Part shown: positions 1 through 9,000 of the stretch, piece by piece
Position numbering within the stretch: the first letter of the stretch is position 1
Layout: the number at the start of each line of letters is the position of its first letter
Assembly: GCA_002498525.1 (NCBI GenBank)
Contig: DAHR01000013.1
Coordinates: forward strand, 131,809 to 194,213
Direction of reading: 5' to 3'
DNA: 62,405 nucleotides
Source of the DNA: Euryarchaeota archaeon UBA58
GTDB taxonomy: Archaea > Thermoplasmatota > Poseidoniia > Poseidoniales > Thalassarchaeaceae
The notes under the pieces: model-generated
Database searches by the model: none
Seen by the model: only the letters and a program-made list of their open reading frames with translations
What the model was told of the DNA's origin: nothing
Translations under genes and position numbers: made by a program

Positions 1-180
1 GTTTTGGCTGGAGTCCTGATGAAGGAAGCACTGATGGCTTACACATCCGGACGCTGGGATACAATGCGCCACCCGCAAGGAGAAGCTGAACACCCGACGT
101 TCCGAAACGCAGGGCCTGAAATACTTGAGGTCGTCAACCAGAAACTGGCTGACCAGACCTATGCGCACTACATTGACTGA
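1..180 (+). CDS. C-terminal fragment of an unidentified protein
   Basis: An open frame enters from the left edge and ends at TGA 178-180, giving the last 59 residues of a protein cut by the window. The fragment is mixed polar, ends in AHYID and shows no membrane segment or catalytic motif I recognise. It lies 12 bases upstream of the SDR gene on the same strand, with GAGGAGG bridging the gap, so it is probably the upstream member of the same operon. From context it may be another enzyme of the neighbouring catabolic-looking cluster, but I cannot name a family. Confidence 0.75.
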   Translation, partial: VLAGVLMKEALMAYTSGRWDTMRHPQGEAEHPTFRNAGPEILEVVNQKLADQTYAHYID

Positions 181-192
181 GGAGGAAAACGC

Positions 193-990
193 ATGACAGA
201 CCTACTGAATGAAAACTTTCCATACGCCGATAACATACTCGCTGGCCGAACCGCACTGGTTTGTGGAGCATCGAAAGGAATTGGTCGGGCGAGCGCTCTG
301 ATGCTGGCTCGCGCGGGCGCTCGCGTCATCGCTTGCGCCCGATCAGCAGAAGTTCTCGATGAATTGATCGGCGAATTGCATGGCTCTGGCCATGAAGCAT
401 TAGTGCTTGATTTGGAGGATGTCGAGGCCGTTCGAGAAACTGTACTCGGCCTCGGAGTCGTCGAGATTGTCATCAATAATGCAGGCGGGCCGCCCGGAGG
501 ACCGCTGTTGGGCAATAATTTGGATGAGTTCGAAGGCCCATTTGCCCGTCACCTGCACGCTGCACACACGATTGCACAGATTCTTGCGCCTCGGATGGCA
601 ACTGTTGGATATGGTCGAATAGTCAACATCATTTCGACCTCGGTTCGCGAACCGATCGACAATATTGGCTTGTCCAATACACTGCGTGGTGCCATGGCTT
701 CGTGGTCGAAATCTCTCTCCCGCGAACTCGATCCTTGTGTGACCATCAACAATATCATGCCTGGATTCACCGATACCGACCGCCTTGGCTCTCTGGCAGG
801 CTCGATTTCTGAGCGAACCGGCAAAACTGTCGATGAAGTTCGCAAGGAATGGATGGATTCTGTGCCGATTCAGCGGCTGGTCGACCCGATGGAGACCGCG
901 GCCGCTGTCACATTCCTCTGCTTGCCGAGCTCTGGAGCCATCCGTGGGGTCAGTCTTGCCGTCGACGGTGGCAGAATGAGGTCAATCTGA
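193..990 (+). CDS. SDR-family oxidoreductase with atypical active site
   Basis: This 265-aa protein has the length and fold signatures of classical short-chain dehydrogenases: a cofactor loop GASKGIG (residues 25-31), NNAG (95-98), and PGFTDT plus a C-terminal AVDGG region. A ribosome site GAGGAGG lies 6 bases before ATG 193. The active site is unusual. Thirteen residues after Ser148, where YxxxK is expected, it reads SNTLR (161-165), so the catalytic Tyr is Ser and the Lys is Arg. NAD(P) binding therefore looks intact, but classical proton relay chemistry is doubtful. It is followed directly by the LLM monooxygenase and belongs to the 1-5959 cluster. Its substrate is unknown. Confidence 0.85.
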   Translation: MTDLLNENFPYADNILAGRTALVCGASKGIGRASALMLARAGARVIACARSAEVLDELIGELHGSGHEALVLDLEDVEAVRETVLGLGVVEIVINNAGGPPGGPLLGNNLDEFEGPFARHLHAAHTIAQILAPRMATVGYGRIVNIISTSVREPIDNIGLSNTLRGAMASWSKSLSRELDPCVTINNIMPGFTDTDRLGSLAGSISERTGKTVDEVRKEWMDSVPIQRLVDPMETAAAVTFLCLPSSGAIRGVSLAVDGGRMRSI

Positions 991-996
991 TTGGTG

Positions 997-2247
997 ATGC
1001 GCTTGCGCTTCGACATCTTCTTCTCGATTTCGCAGACGCCGGACACCTCCGGTCACACTCCGTCTGAAAGTGAGATGTTCTCGAATTTCCTCGATCAGGC
1101 TGAGAAGGCTGACGAACTCGGATTCGGTGTTGGTTGGGTTGCGCAGGCACACTTGTCGACCGAGGTGCAAAAGGGCAACTCGAAGCCTGTCGTGCCGCAT
1201 TATCCGGGTGAGGTCGGGCTCTGCACCGATTTCTTCCAGGTCGCTCAGAAGATGTTCGCGCGCACGAAGAGGATGGAAGTCGGCAGCGCTGTGATGTCGA
1301 TTCTCGCTTCGGGAGGACCTATCGCTCAGGCAGAGCGAGTCGGCTCTTTCCTCGCCCTCCACGGACTCGACCAGAATGAGTCTCGAAAACTCCACATCGG
1401 CTTCTCGGCCGGTCGCTTCGAATTCATGGCCCGGCCGTACGGAATCGTCCCTCGTGACATCGTCGAAGAGGCATCATGGCCAGCGCTTCGCGGGCAGATT
1501 TTCTACGAAGCATCGGAAATCTTCCTACGACTTCTGAATGGCGAGACGATCTCGACCGAGATGATCCGCGACACCACCATGACCCGCGACCACTTCCGCT
1601 CTGAGGCGGATTGGCAAGCCGTGCAGGCAGCAGCTGTCGAGTTGCACGGCTTGGACGCGCCGCCAGAATCGATTGAAATCGCGCCGCGTTATAACTTCGA
1701 AGAAATCAAGACGATTCCACAGGAATGGCGCCGAGATCTGCTGAATTTAGTCATCGGCAGCCACGACCCGACACTGCAGATGGAGGTCAACAGATGGCGG
1801 CCGGTGCAGGTGTTCAACCTCTCAATCACCCCCCCGCACATCATCGATGCGACGCACGAACGCATGGCTGAGACCTACCACGCCGACGGTGGTGCATGGA
1901 CCCGCTCAATGATGCCACGAACGGTCATGGTCTTCGTCAACGATGAGGAAGGGCTGACTGCAGAAGAGCGCAGCGCGGCTGCAAGATCGGAAGCGAATGC
2001 CGCGCTGACAACCTACTGGAATGCATTGGAAGGAACGCTTGACCCAGCGAAGGTCGAGAAAGCAGCAGACAATGCGGTGATTGGCAATGTCGAGGAGGTG
2101 GCGGCACAGATTCGTGAGCGTTTCCACCCCGATGACCGGCTGATGTGCTGGTTCGATTTCTTCAATCACGATTCGGCGAGAGTCCAGAGAAACATGGACG
2201 CATTCATGAATTCGGTGGTTCCGCGAGTGAACGGAGGCGATGAGTGA
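997..2247 (+). CDS. Luciferase-like flavin monooxygenase (LLM family)
   Basis: The product of about 416 aa resembles bacterial-luciferase-like TIM-barrel enzymes. It opens with RLRFDIFF, followed by a helix with EKADELGFG, then VGSAVMSI and LHIGFSAGRF in the order typical of the family. Such enzymes oxidise substrates using reduced FMN or F420 supplied by a partner. The frame is open from TTG 991, with GTG 994 and ATG 997 following. I chose ATG 997, 6 bases after the SDR stop. The gene overlaps the next start, which implies translational coupling. Family assignment rests on motif order, and neither the cofactor nor the substrate can be read from the sequence. Confidence 0.75.
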   Translation: MRLRFDIFFSISQTPDTSGHTPSESEMFSNFLDQAEKADELGFGVGWVAQAHLSTEVQKGNSKPVVPHYPGEVGLCTDFFQVAQKMFARTKRMEVGSAVMSILASGGPIAQAERVGSFLALHGLDQNESRKLHIGFSAGRFEFMARPYGIVPRDIVEEASWPALRGQIFYEASEIFLRLLNGETISTEMIRDTTMTRDHFRSEADWQAVQAAAVELHGLDAPPESIEIAPRYNFEEIKTIPQEWRRDLLNLVIGSHDPTLQMEVNRWRPVQVFNLSITPPHIIDATHERMAETYHADGGAWTRSMMPRTVMVFVNDEEGLTAEERSAAARSEANAALTTYWNALEGTLDPAKVEKAADNAVIGNVEEVAAQIRERFHPDDRLMCWFDFFNHDSARVQRNMDAFMNSVVPRVNGGDE

Positions 2248-3425
2248 TGAGCGCGCGCAGGACCGAACAACCATCGAGCGTCTCGCCGGGTCGTCCAGGC
2301 TCGGCGATTTTCCCAACAAATCCACTCGGAGAGCAGCACGAAGGCATCGCCACCGGCCGCGATGTGGAATGGGAGCCACTGGTAGATTTCCGCCGAATGG
2401 ACGTCTCAGAAAATACCATCCACGGCGCCATCGCTTGGGCGCATGGCGACGAGATAATCCACTCATTCGGTGGCAATGTCCTCGTCTACGGCCGCTCGAT
2501 GATGAAGCCGCTGATGATGAAGCCTTTCACCGAGGCCCTCGATGGCGAACTCGACTGGACACAGAAAGCCATCGCCTGCTCCTCACACAACGGTGATACC
2601 GAACACGTAGCAGCCGCCCAGTCACTGCTTTCAGAATCGGAATGGGGATTGATGCAATGCCCATTGGACGTTCCATTGATCCAATTCGGCCGCCAGGTCC
2701 GACGACCTCGCAGATGGTTCCACACCTGCTCGGGAGAACACGCTGCAATCCTCAAGGCGATGCGAGTGCTGGGTATGAACCGAGCCGGCTACACCCTGCC
2801 GAGCTCGCCTTGGTTCCCGATGTACTTGGACACATTACGCGAATACATGCACAAGCCGGACTGGCAACCACTTCGCGTAGCAAAGGACGGCTGCGGCTTC
2901 CCGACCGTCTCCAACACGGTCGACGAACTCGCAGTGATGTTCGCAGGTCTCGCAACCCACCGCGACAAAGACTGGATCTGGGAAGCGATGAACCGCCACC
3001 CAGACCTGATCGGCGGATTCAATCGACTCGACTCGACCTGCCTCAAAGCAGGAGATGGAAAACTGATCGCGAAAGAAGGGGCGGATGGTCTGATGGGATT
3101 GGCCATCGATCATCCGGATTGGCCCAAGGGCCTAGGCATAGTAATCAAGATCGCACACGGCTGGAATTCTCAGGCGACATGGTACGTCGCACGCGCGGTG
3201 TTGGGCGTTTTGGGGATTCAACTTCGCAACCCTTACCCACTGCACCGACAGAAGGCGTTCATCGTTCCCGGAATCGTCCCGGAGCAATACCAGAGTGCGC
3301 TTGAAGAAGTCGTCACATGGGATGAATGGGACCCTGACCGCGACCGCTTCACCCTCGATTGGAAGAAATACACTGCGGCCTCGACGCGCCCAAATCCGTT
3401 CAGCAATGAGGGCTTGGAGGGGTGA
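2247..3425 (+). CDS. Asparaginase II family protein
   Basis: The 392-aa product follows the asparaginase_II (PF06089) pattern: a conserved RSMMKPLMMKPF segment, a KAIACSSHNGDTEHV motif (the family has ASHSGxxxHV), a WFHTCSGEHAAILKA helix (family NCSGKHAGML) and DGCGFPTVSNT. Members are annotated as asparaginases or amidohydrolases, but few have been tested. ATG 2247 overlaps the LLM stop by one base; GTG 2244 is an alternative start. Roughly the first 45 residues are poorly conserved in character. Lying inside a cluster with a 2-aminomuconate-semialdehyde-type dehydrogenase, it might remove ammonia from an amino or amide intermediate rather than act on asparagine. That role is inference. Confidence 0.7.
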   Translation: MSARRTEQPSSVSPGRPGSAIFPTNPLGEQHEGIATGRDVEWEPLVDFRRMDVSENTIHGAIAWAHGDEIIHSFGGNVLVYGRSMMKPLMMKPFTEALDGELDWTQKAIACSSHNGDTEHVAAAQSLLSESEWGLMQCPLDVPLIQFGRQVRRPRRWFHTCSGEHAAILKAMRVLGMNRAGYTLPSSPWFPMYLDTLREYMHKPDWQPLRVAKDGCGFPTVSNTVDELAVMFAGLATHRDKDWIWEAMNRHPDLIGGFNRLDSTCLKAGDGKLIAKEGADGLMGLAIDHPDWPKGLGIVIKIAHGWNSQATWYVARAVLGVLGIQLRNPYPLHRQKAFIVPGIVPEQYQSALEEVVTWDEWDPDRDRFTLDWKKYTAASTRPNPFSNEGLEG

Positions 3426-3426
3426 G

Positions 3427-4932
3427 ATGGACCCCGATGAGTGCTGTGATTCTGGCTGCGTTCCTTGTGAGCGGGACCGCGATGGAGTGGCGCCGCTCGA
3501 CCTCGAGAATTACATCGGTGGGAAATTCGTTTCGCACTCGAATGATGATTGGCTGAATGTGCTTGAACCCGCGACTGGCTACCGCTTCGCGCGGGTTCCA
3601 TTGTCTGAACCGAAGGATGTCGACACTGCTGTGGCCGCTGCACGGGCGGCACAGCCGGATTGGGGGGCGCTCTCCCATGCTGAAAGGGCTGATTGGTTGG
3701 ACAGAATCGCCGATGCTCTGGAGGCGAAATACGAGGAAATAGCCACGCTTGAAAGCCAGGACACCGGCAAACCGATCTCACTCGCGCGAGAGGTTGATGC
3801 TCATCGTTCTGTGACCAACTTCCGCTTCTTCGCCGGCCTCATCCGCGAGCATGTCGAAGAACAGTTCGAGATGGCCGACGCCACCAATATCGTCATCTCG
3901 AAACCCGTCGGCGTCGCCGCTCTGATCACCCCGTGGAATCTTCCGCTCTACTTGCTGTCGTGGAAAGTCGCACCAGCAATCGGCATGGGAAATACGGTTG
4001 TCTGCAAACCCTCCGAGTTGACGCCGATGACAGCGAATCTTCTGATGGAGACCCTTCACGAAATCGGACTCCCTGCAGGTGTCGTCAACCTCGTCCACGG
4101 CAGCGGAGAGGGGGCAGGCGCACCGCTCACCTCCCACCCCGATGTCGACCTTGTCTCCTTCACCGGCGGAACTGCTACTGGAGCCAAGGTCGCTGAAGCC
4201 GCCGCGCCGCAATTCAAGAAACTCAGTCTCGAGCTCGGCGGCAAGAATGCAACCATCGTCTTCGACGATTGCGACATTGAGAAGACCGTGAATGGAGTGG
4301 CTAGGGCAGGCTTCTTGAATTCGGGACAGGTCTGCCTGTGCGGCAGCAGGATACTGATTCAAGAGACGATTTACGACGAATTCGTGGGAAAATTCGTCGA
4401 TGCTGTGAAGTCGATGAAAATCGGCGACCCGAGCGATGAGGCGACCGAACTCGGGGCGCTGATATCCGCTGAACACCTCGAAAAAGTTGAGTCGTATGTG
4501 GCATTGGCGGGCGAAGAAGGTGGTACGCTTCTGACTGGTGGAAATCCAGCCATGGCAGGGGAGTTCGAGCATGGAAACTGGCTCGCTCCGACAATTATAG
4601 CCGACCTGTCAACTGATTCACGCTGCTCGAGGGAGGAGATCTTCGGGCCTGTCGTAACCCTGCACAAATTCGAATCAGAGGATGAGGCCGTAGCGATTGC
4701 AAACGGAACTGACTACGGCTTGGCTGGAAGCGTATGGACCGGCGACCTCGCGAAGGGACAGAGGGTCGCTGAGAAAATTCACACCGGAATGGTCTGGATC
4801 AATACCTGGCTGCACCGAGATCTTCGCGTTCCGTTCGGTGGAGTGAAGAACAGCGGCGTTGGCAGAGAGGGTGGCCGCTGGAGTTTGGGATTCTTCTCAG
4901 AACCTCTCAACATCTGCCTCAAACACGACTGA
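3427..4932 (+). CDS. ALDH8A1-like (2-aminomuconate semialdehyde type) aldehyde dehydrogenase
   Basis: This 501-aa NAD(P)-dependent aldehyde dehydrogenase has all core elements: PWN (169-171), the Lys of CKPSE, FTGG, the general base Glu269 in LELGGKN and the nucleophile Cys303 in NSGQVCLCG. The stretch from LELGGKN to KIGDPSD, the ALISAEHLEKVESYV segment and the C-terminal RDLRVPFGGVKNSGVGREGG are very close to ALDH8A1 and the bacterial 2-aminomuconate-6-semialdehyde dehydrogenases of kynurenine/3-hydroxyanthranilate meta-cleavage. The best start is ATG 3427, one base after the previous stop; the frame is open further upstream. The first ~25 residues, with several Cys, are an unusual extension. 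2-Hydroxymuconate semialdehyde is an alternative substrate. Confidence 0.88.
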   Translation: MDPDECCDSGCVPCERDRDGVAPLDLENYIGGKFVSHSNDDWLNVLEPATGYRFARVPLSEPKDVDTAVAAARAAQPDWGALSHAERADWLDRIADALEAKYEEIATLESQDTGKPISLAREVDAHRSVTNFRFFAGLIREHVEEQFEMADATNIVISKPVGVAALITPWNLPLYLLSWKVAPAIGMGNTVVCKPSELTPMTANLLMETLHEIGLPAGVVNLVHGSGEGAGAPLTSHPDVDLVSFTGGTATGAKVAEAAAPQFKKLSLELGGKNATIVFDDCDIEKTVNGVARAGFLNSGQVCLCGSRILIQETIYDEFVGKFVDAVKSMKIGDPSDEATELGALISAEHLEKVESYVALAGEEGGTLLTGGNPAMAGEFEHGNWLAPTIIADLSTDSRCSREEIFGPVVTLHKFESEDEAVAIANGTDYGLAGSVWTGDLAKGQRVAEKIHTGMVWINTWLHRDLRVPFGGVKNSGVGREGGRWSLGFFSEPLNICLKHD

Positions 4933-4978
4933 TGGGTTAAGTCTGAAAGAGAGATGCGCCCGCGATGGGCGTGAGAAG

Positions 4979-5959
4979 ATGGCTTCAGTCGGCATCATCG
5001 GACTTGGCGCGTATGTGCCACCGCACGAGATGAGCAATGAGGATTGGGCCGAAATCGTCGAGACGAATGACGAGTGGATAACCACGAAGACCGGCATGAA
5101 GAAGCGACGGATCGCCGACAAGAACACGCACACTTCGGACTTGGCTGTAGAGGCTTGCAAGCGCGCGCTCGACGACGCTGGATTGGTCGCTTCGGACATC
5201 GACCTGTTGATTCTCGCTACCTCTTCTCCGGACGTCCCACTCTCCTCCACTGCAGGCATAGTTCAGCACAAGTTGGGCTGCGTTGATTGCGGCGCATTCG
5301 ACATCAATGCCGTCTGCGCCGGCTGGGTTCATGCATTGGATGTGGGTACTCGCTATGTTGGCACTCCGGGCTACGACAAAGTTCTGGTTGTCGGCTCCGA
5401 AATCTATTCACGGATTTTGAATTGGCAGGATCGTACGACTTGCGTTCTGTTCGGTGATGGCGCAGGGGCTGCTGTGTTGGGTGAAGTGCCCGAGGGCAAA
5501 GGGGTTCTCGGCACCTGGCTGATGAGTGATGGTAGCGGTGCCGATGTCATCGTGATACCTGCTGGTGGTGTTCGGACTCCGATTCCAAGCGAGGGCTTCG
5601 AGGAGGGCATGCAATACTTCCACATGGACGGACCAGCGGTCTGGGAATTCGCAATCGAAGCCTTTCCACAGGCTGTTCACGGAGCTCTTGCACGGGTCGA
5701 CAAGACCATCGAGGACGTCGATTTCGTTATTGCTCATCAGGCCAACATCAATATCATCAAGACCGGCATGGAGAAGCTCGGTCTGCCGATGTCAAAGACT
5801 TTCACAAACTTGCACAAATACGGCAACACCGCCGGTGCGAGTGTGCCGATCGCGATGCGCGAAGCGATGGATAACGGCTTGATCAAAGAGGGTGATTTAG
5901 TCGTAACCGCCGCCTTCGGTGGCGGCCTCGCTTGGGGAGCAAACGTCATCCAATTCTGA
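4979..5959 (+). CDS. fabH: 3-oxoacyl-ACP synthase III (KAS III, FabH-like)
   Basis: The 326-aa product matches the usual FabH length and carries the KAS III triad: Cys113 in INAVCAGW, His253 in AHQANIN and Asn283 in YGNTAGAS. The family landmarks TKTGMKKRRIA and DRTTCVLFGDGAGA are also present. FabH condenses an acyl-CoA with malonyl-ACP to start fatty acid synthesis; related enzymes make polyketide or HMG-type products. The open frame extends upstream to 4859, but ATG 4979 gives the standard MASVGIIGLGAYVP start. It is 46 bases downstream of the aldehyde dehydrogenase. FabH is uncommon in archaea, so transfer from bacteria is likely. Archaeal HMG-CoA synthase is excluded by motif pattern. 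Confidence 0.88.
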   Translation: MASVGIIGLGAYVPPHEMSNEDWAEIVETNDEWITTKTGMKKRRIADKNTHTSDLAVEACKRALDDAGLVASDIDLLILATSSPDVPLSSTAGIVQHKLGCVDCGAFDINAVCAGWVHALDVGTRYVGTPGYDKVLVVGSEIYSRILNWQDRTTCVLFGDGAGAAVLGEVPEGKGVLGTWLMSDGSGADVIVIPAGGVRTPIPSEGFEEGMQYFHMDGPAVWEFAIEAFPQAVHGALARVDKTIEDVDFVIAHQANINIIKTGMEKLGLPMSKTFTNLHKYGNTAGASVPIAMREAMDNGLIKEGDLVVTAAFGGGLAWGANVIQF

Positions 5960-6058
5960 ATGACCAACGTCACCATCCGTACAACCGTTGAGGCGTTCCG
6001 GAGCGTATATTGCAGCGTTTGTGTGGGAAGCCGTCGAGCAGACAACGGCCATGGCCGG

Positions 6059-9000
6059 TCACTGCTCGAACGGCTCCCAAGCTCCGGTTAATTCGTTGTG
6101 TCGAAGCAGGGAGCCATCGGGATTCTGCACCCAGACGTTTCCATCCGCGCCGCGCCAGACCTTCTGTCCGTGCTCGTTAATCTGAGCATCAGCCGGCGCT
6201 TCGATGAGAGGCGCTGGTGGTGGAGCGGTCTCGAGCAGAGCGCCGAGGTCGAACTCGCCCACGTCGGACTTCTCGGCCGGCTCTTCAACCGGTTCTTCGA
6301 TTGGTTCGTCGGTCTCCTCTTCCAATTCCTCTGTGACCTCAGTGTCCTCTGTGGTTTCAGATTCAGGCTCGACTTCCCCAGCATCGATCTCCTCGGTCTC
6401 CGGTTCTGGCTCAGCCTCGGCTTGTGAAGACTCCAGATCATACATCGAGGGCGCCGAATCGAATTCGTCGTCTTCCACCTCGGCCTCTTCTGGCTCGATC
6501 GCCGCCTCGATCTCCATCTCCTCAACGGAATCGAAATCGTGGTCCCGGTCGGCCAATTCGACCTCTGCGGTAGCGTCGGCGGTCACCGGAATGGAAACCC
6601 CGCCGATCTCCATCATCTCGGCATCTTCGTCCTCAGGTCCGTCGGCCCGCGCTCGACCCATCTTGATGCTGAATCCGACCATTCCAAGCACGGCCAGGGC
6701 GATGACGAGATGGAACATTGCCTGAGAATAAGTCTGGTAATATCGAATCGTCGGGAATTTGTCGCTGTTGTCGCCGACGCCGTCACCGTCCGTGTCGAGC
6801 CATTCGCTCGAGTCCTTGGGGAATGCGTCGATGCTGTCGTTGTAGCCGTCTCCATCGCCGTCTGCGATCAGTGGATTGAGTCCGAGTTTGAGTTCTTCAG
6901 CGTCTGGGATACCATCACCATCGTCGTCTGTATCCGCGTTATCTCCGATTCCATCACCGTCGGTGTCGAGCCATTCTGTTGGGTCGAGAGGGAATTCATC
7001 GTCTTCGTCGAGATAGCCGTCGTTGTCGTCGTCGTCATCCTCATCGGCATCTCGGCAACCGTCTGCGTCGTTGTCAATCGCCGGCGTGCTGGTCCAGCCC
7101 ATCACGCCGAAATCACACATATCCATGCCATCGTCGATGCCGTCCCCGTCATCGTCACGGTCGAGGAAGTCAGGTATCCTGTCGCGGTCCGTGTCGGTGT
7201 GGCAGTCGCTGAGGCTGCTCGTTCCTTCCAGCATGGTCATCTGTTCGTTGGGGCAGGGTATCGCTTCTGTCGCGCCCGTCTGCTCGATGTAATGATCGAT
7301 GGGCGCGGGAGTCTGCGAAATCGCTGCTGAAGTGTTGGTGAAGTATCCGGGGTCTGCCGCTTTGCAGGCGGTCTGTCCGCGCTCGTTCTGGTATTCTCCA
7401 GGCTCGCACGGCGTCTGTGCTGGTGCGGCTTCGGATTCGACTGAGTAACCGGGATCGGCCTCTTCGCAGGCCGTGGCTGAGACCGACTCTGTGTTCGGAT
7501 TGTAACTGCCCGGTGCGCATAGAGTCTGCACCAATGCGCCCATCGAATCGACGTAATGACCGGTGTCAGCTGTCAGGCACCAAGCCCAGCCGCTGTTAGG
7601 CTGGTAGGTTCCCAAGGCGCATTGTGTCTGCAGGCCCGAGCCCGCGTTGGCGACGTAATTTCCGGGCTGAGCCTGAATGCAATCGTTCGCCGAAGTCGAT
7701 CCCCGCGCCGGATTGAAGGTGCCGGCGAGACAGGGCTTCTGGGCCGAGGCGAAGTGGGTATCGACATAGTGTCCAGGAGCCGCTTCGAAGCACTCTGTCC
7801 CCGCTCTCGACCCTTGATAGGAGCCCATCGTGCAGCCTATCTGGCCGGTCGCGCCCTCAGCCGGGACGTGGTAACCGAAGTCGGCGTCGATGCAACTGGT
7901 GCTGGCTGGCGCCGGCTGATATGTTCCAGCGGGACACGGCGTCTGGTAGCTCGAACCAGCATCTTCGACGAAGTTTCCAGCCTCGGCGGTGACGCAGTCT
8001 GAAGGGCTGGTCGAGCCGCTGTTCGGATTGTAAGTGCCGGCGCTGCACGGCGTCTGTGCCGTCGCAGCGCCATTCTCGACATAATATCCGGGCTCAGCGA
8101 CATTGCAACTGATCTGCCCTGCAAGATCCTGCCAGTTGCCAGCCTCGCAAGGATGCTGCTGCATCGAGGCTGCCGAATTGACATAATATCCAGGTGAGGC
8201 TGAATCGCAGGTAATCTGCCCTTGATTCGCAGCATAACTGCCGAGCGCGCAGGGAGTCTGCGCGATCGAACCCGTCAGCGGAACATAATAGCCCATATCC
8301 GCAAGCATGCAATCGTCAGCATTGTCCGCCCCGGCATAGGGGTTGTACGAACCCGCAGAACAAGCGATCTGCGCCGTCGCGGCCTGAGTATCGACGTAAT
8401 TCCCGGGGTCCGCGATTAAGCAGCTGTCCGCCCCGATCGCCGGTTGATAGGTTCCCGGTTCGCATGGGAATTGCCTGTCGGAGGCGGTGGAGTTGACGTA
8501 GTAACCAGGGGAGGCTGATTCGCATTTGTCTTGGCCTGTGGCAGATTGGTATGTTCCTACTGCACACTCATACTGCTGAGTCGATGCCGTCGTGGGAACA
8601 TAATGTCCGGCGGCCGCGTTCAAGCATCCCGATTGGCCGGAATAGGGCTGGTAAGTGCCGACTGAACATGCGGTCTGGTTCGTCGAGCCGGTCGAACCGA
8701 CGTAATAGCCGGGCTGGGCATTGAGACACGAACTCTGGCCGATGTAGGGTTGGTAGGTGCCGAGTTCGCAAGCGGTCTGATTGGCTGAAGCCGGGTTCGC
8801 GACATAATATCCAGCGTTGGCCGAGAAGCAGGAAGTTTGAGCGTATGCCGGTTGATAGGATCCGGCGGAGCATTGGGCTTGGAAGGTCGCGCCGCTGACG
8901 TTGACGAAGTAGCCGGGAGCGGCTGGAGTCTGCATCGTCGCTGCAGTCGAGCCGACGTAATAGCCGATGGCCGCGACCATGCAGGTCGTGGCTCCGGTGT

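Noticed and set aside
2642..3304. Plus-strand 220-codon frame within the asparaginase-II-like gene
   Set aside because: It is an out-of-frame shadow; the composition is Arg/Pro-rich and there is no ribosome site.
6539..7330. Plus-strand open frame of 263 codons opposite the TSP3-coding part of the giant gene
   Set aside because: It is antisense to Asp/Gly-rich repeats, which leave the opposite strand open, and its product is a Val/Ile-rich sequence without motifs.
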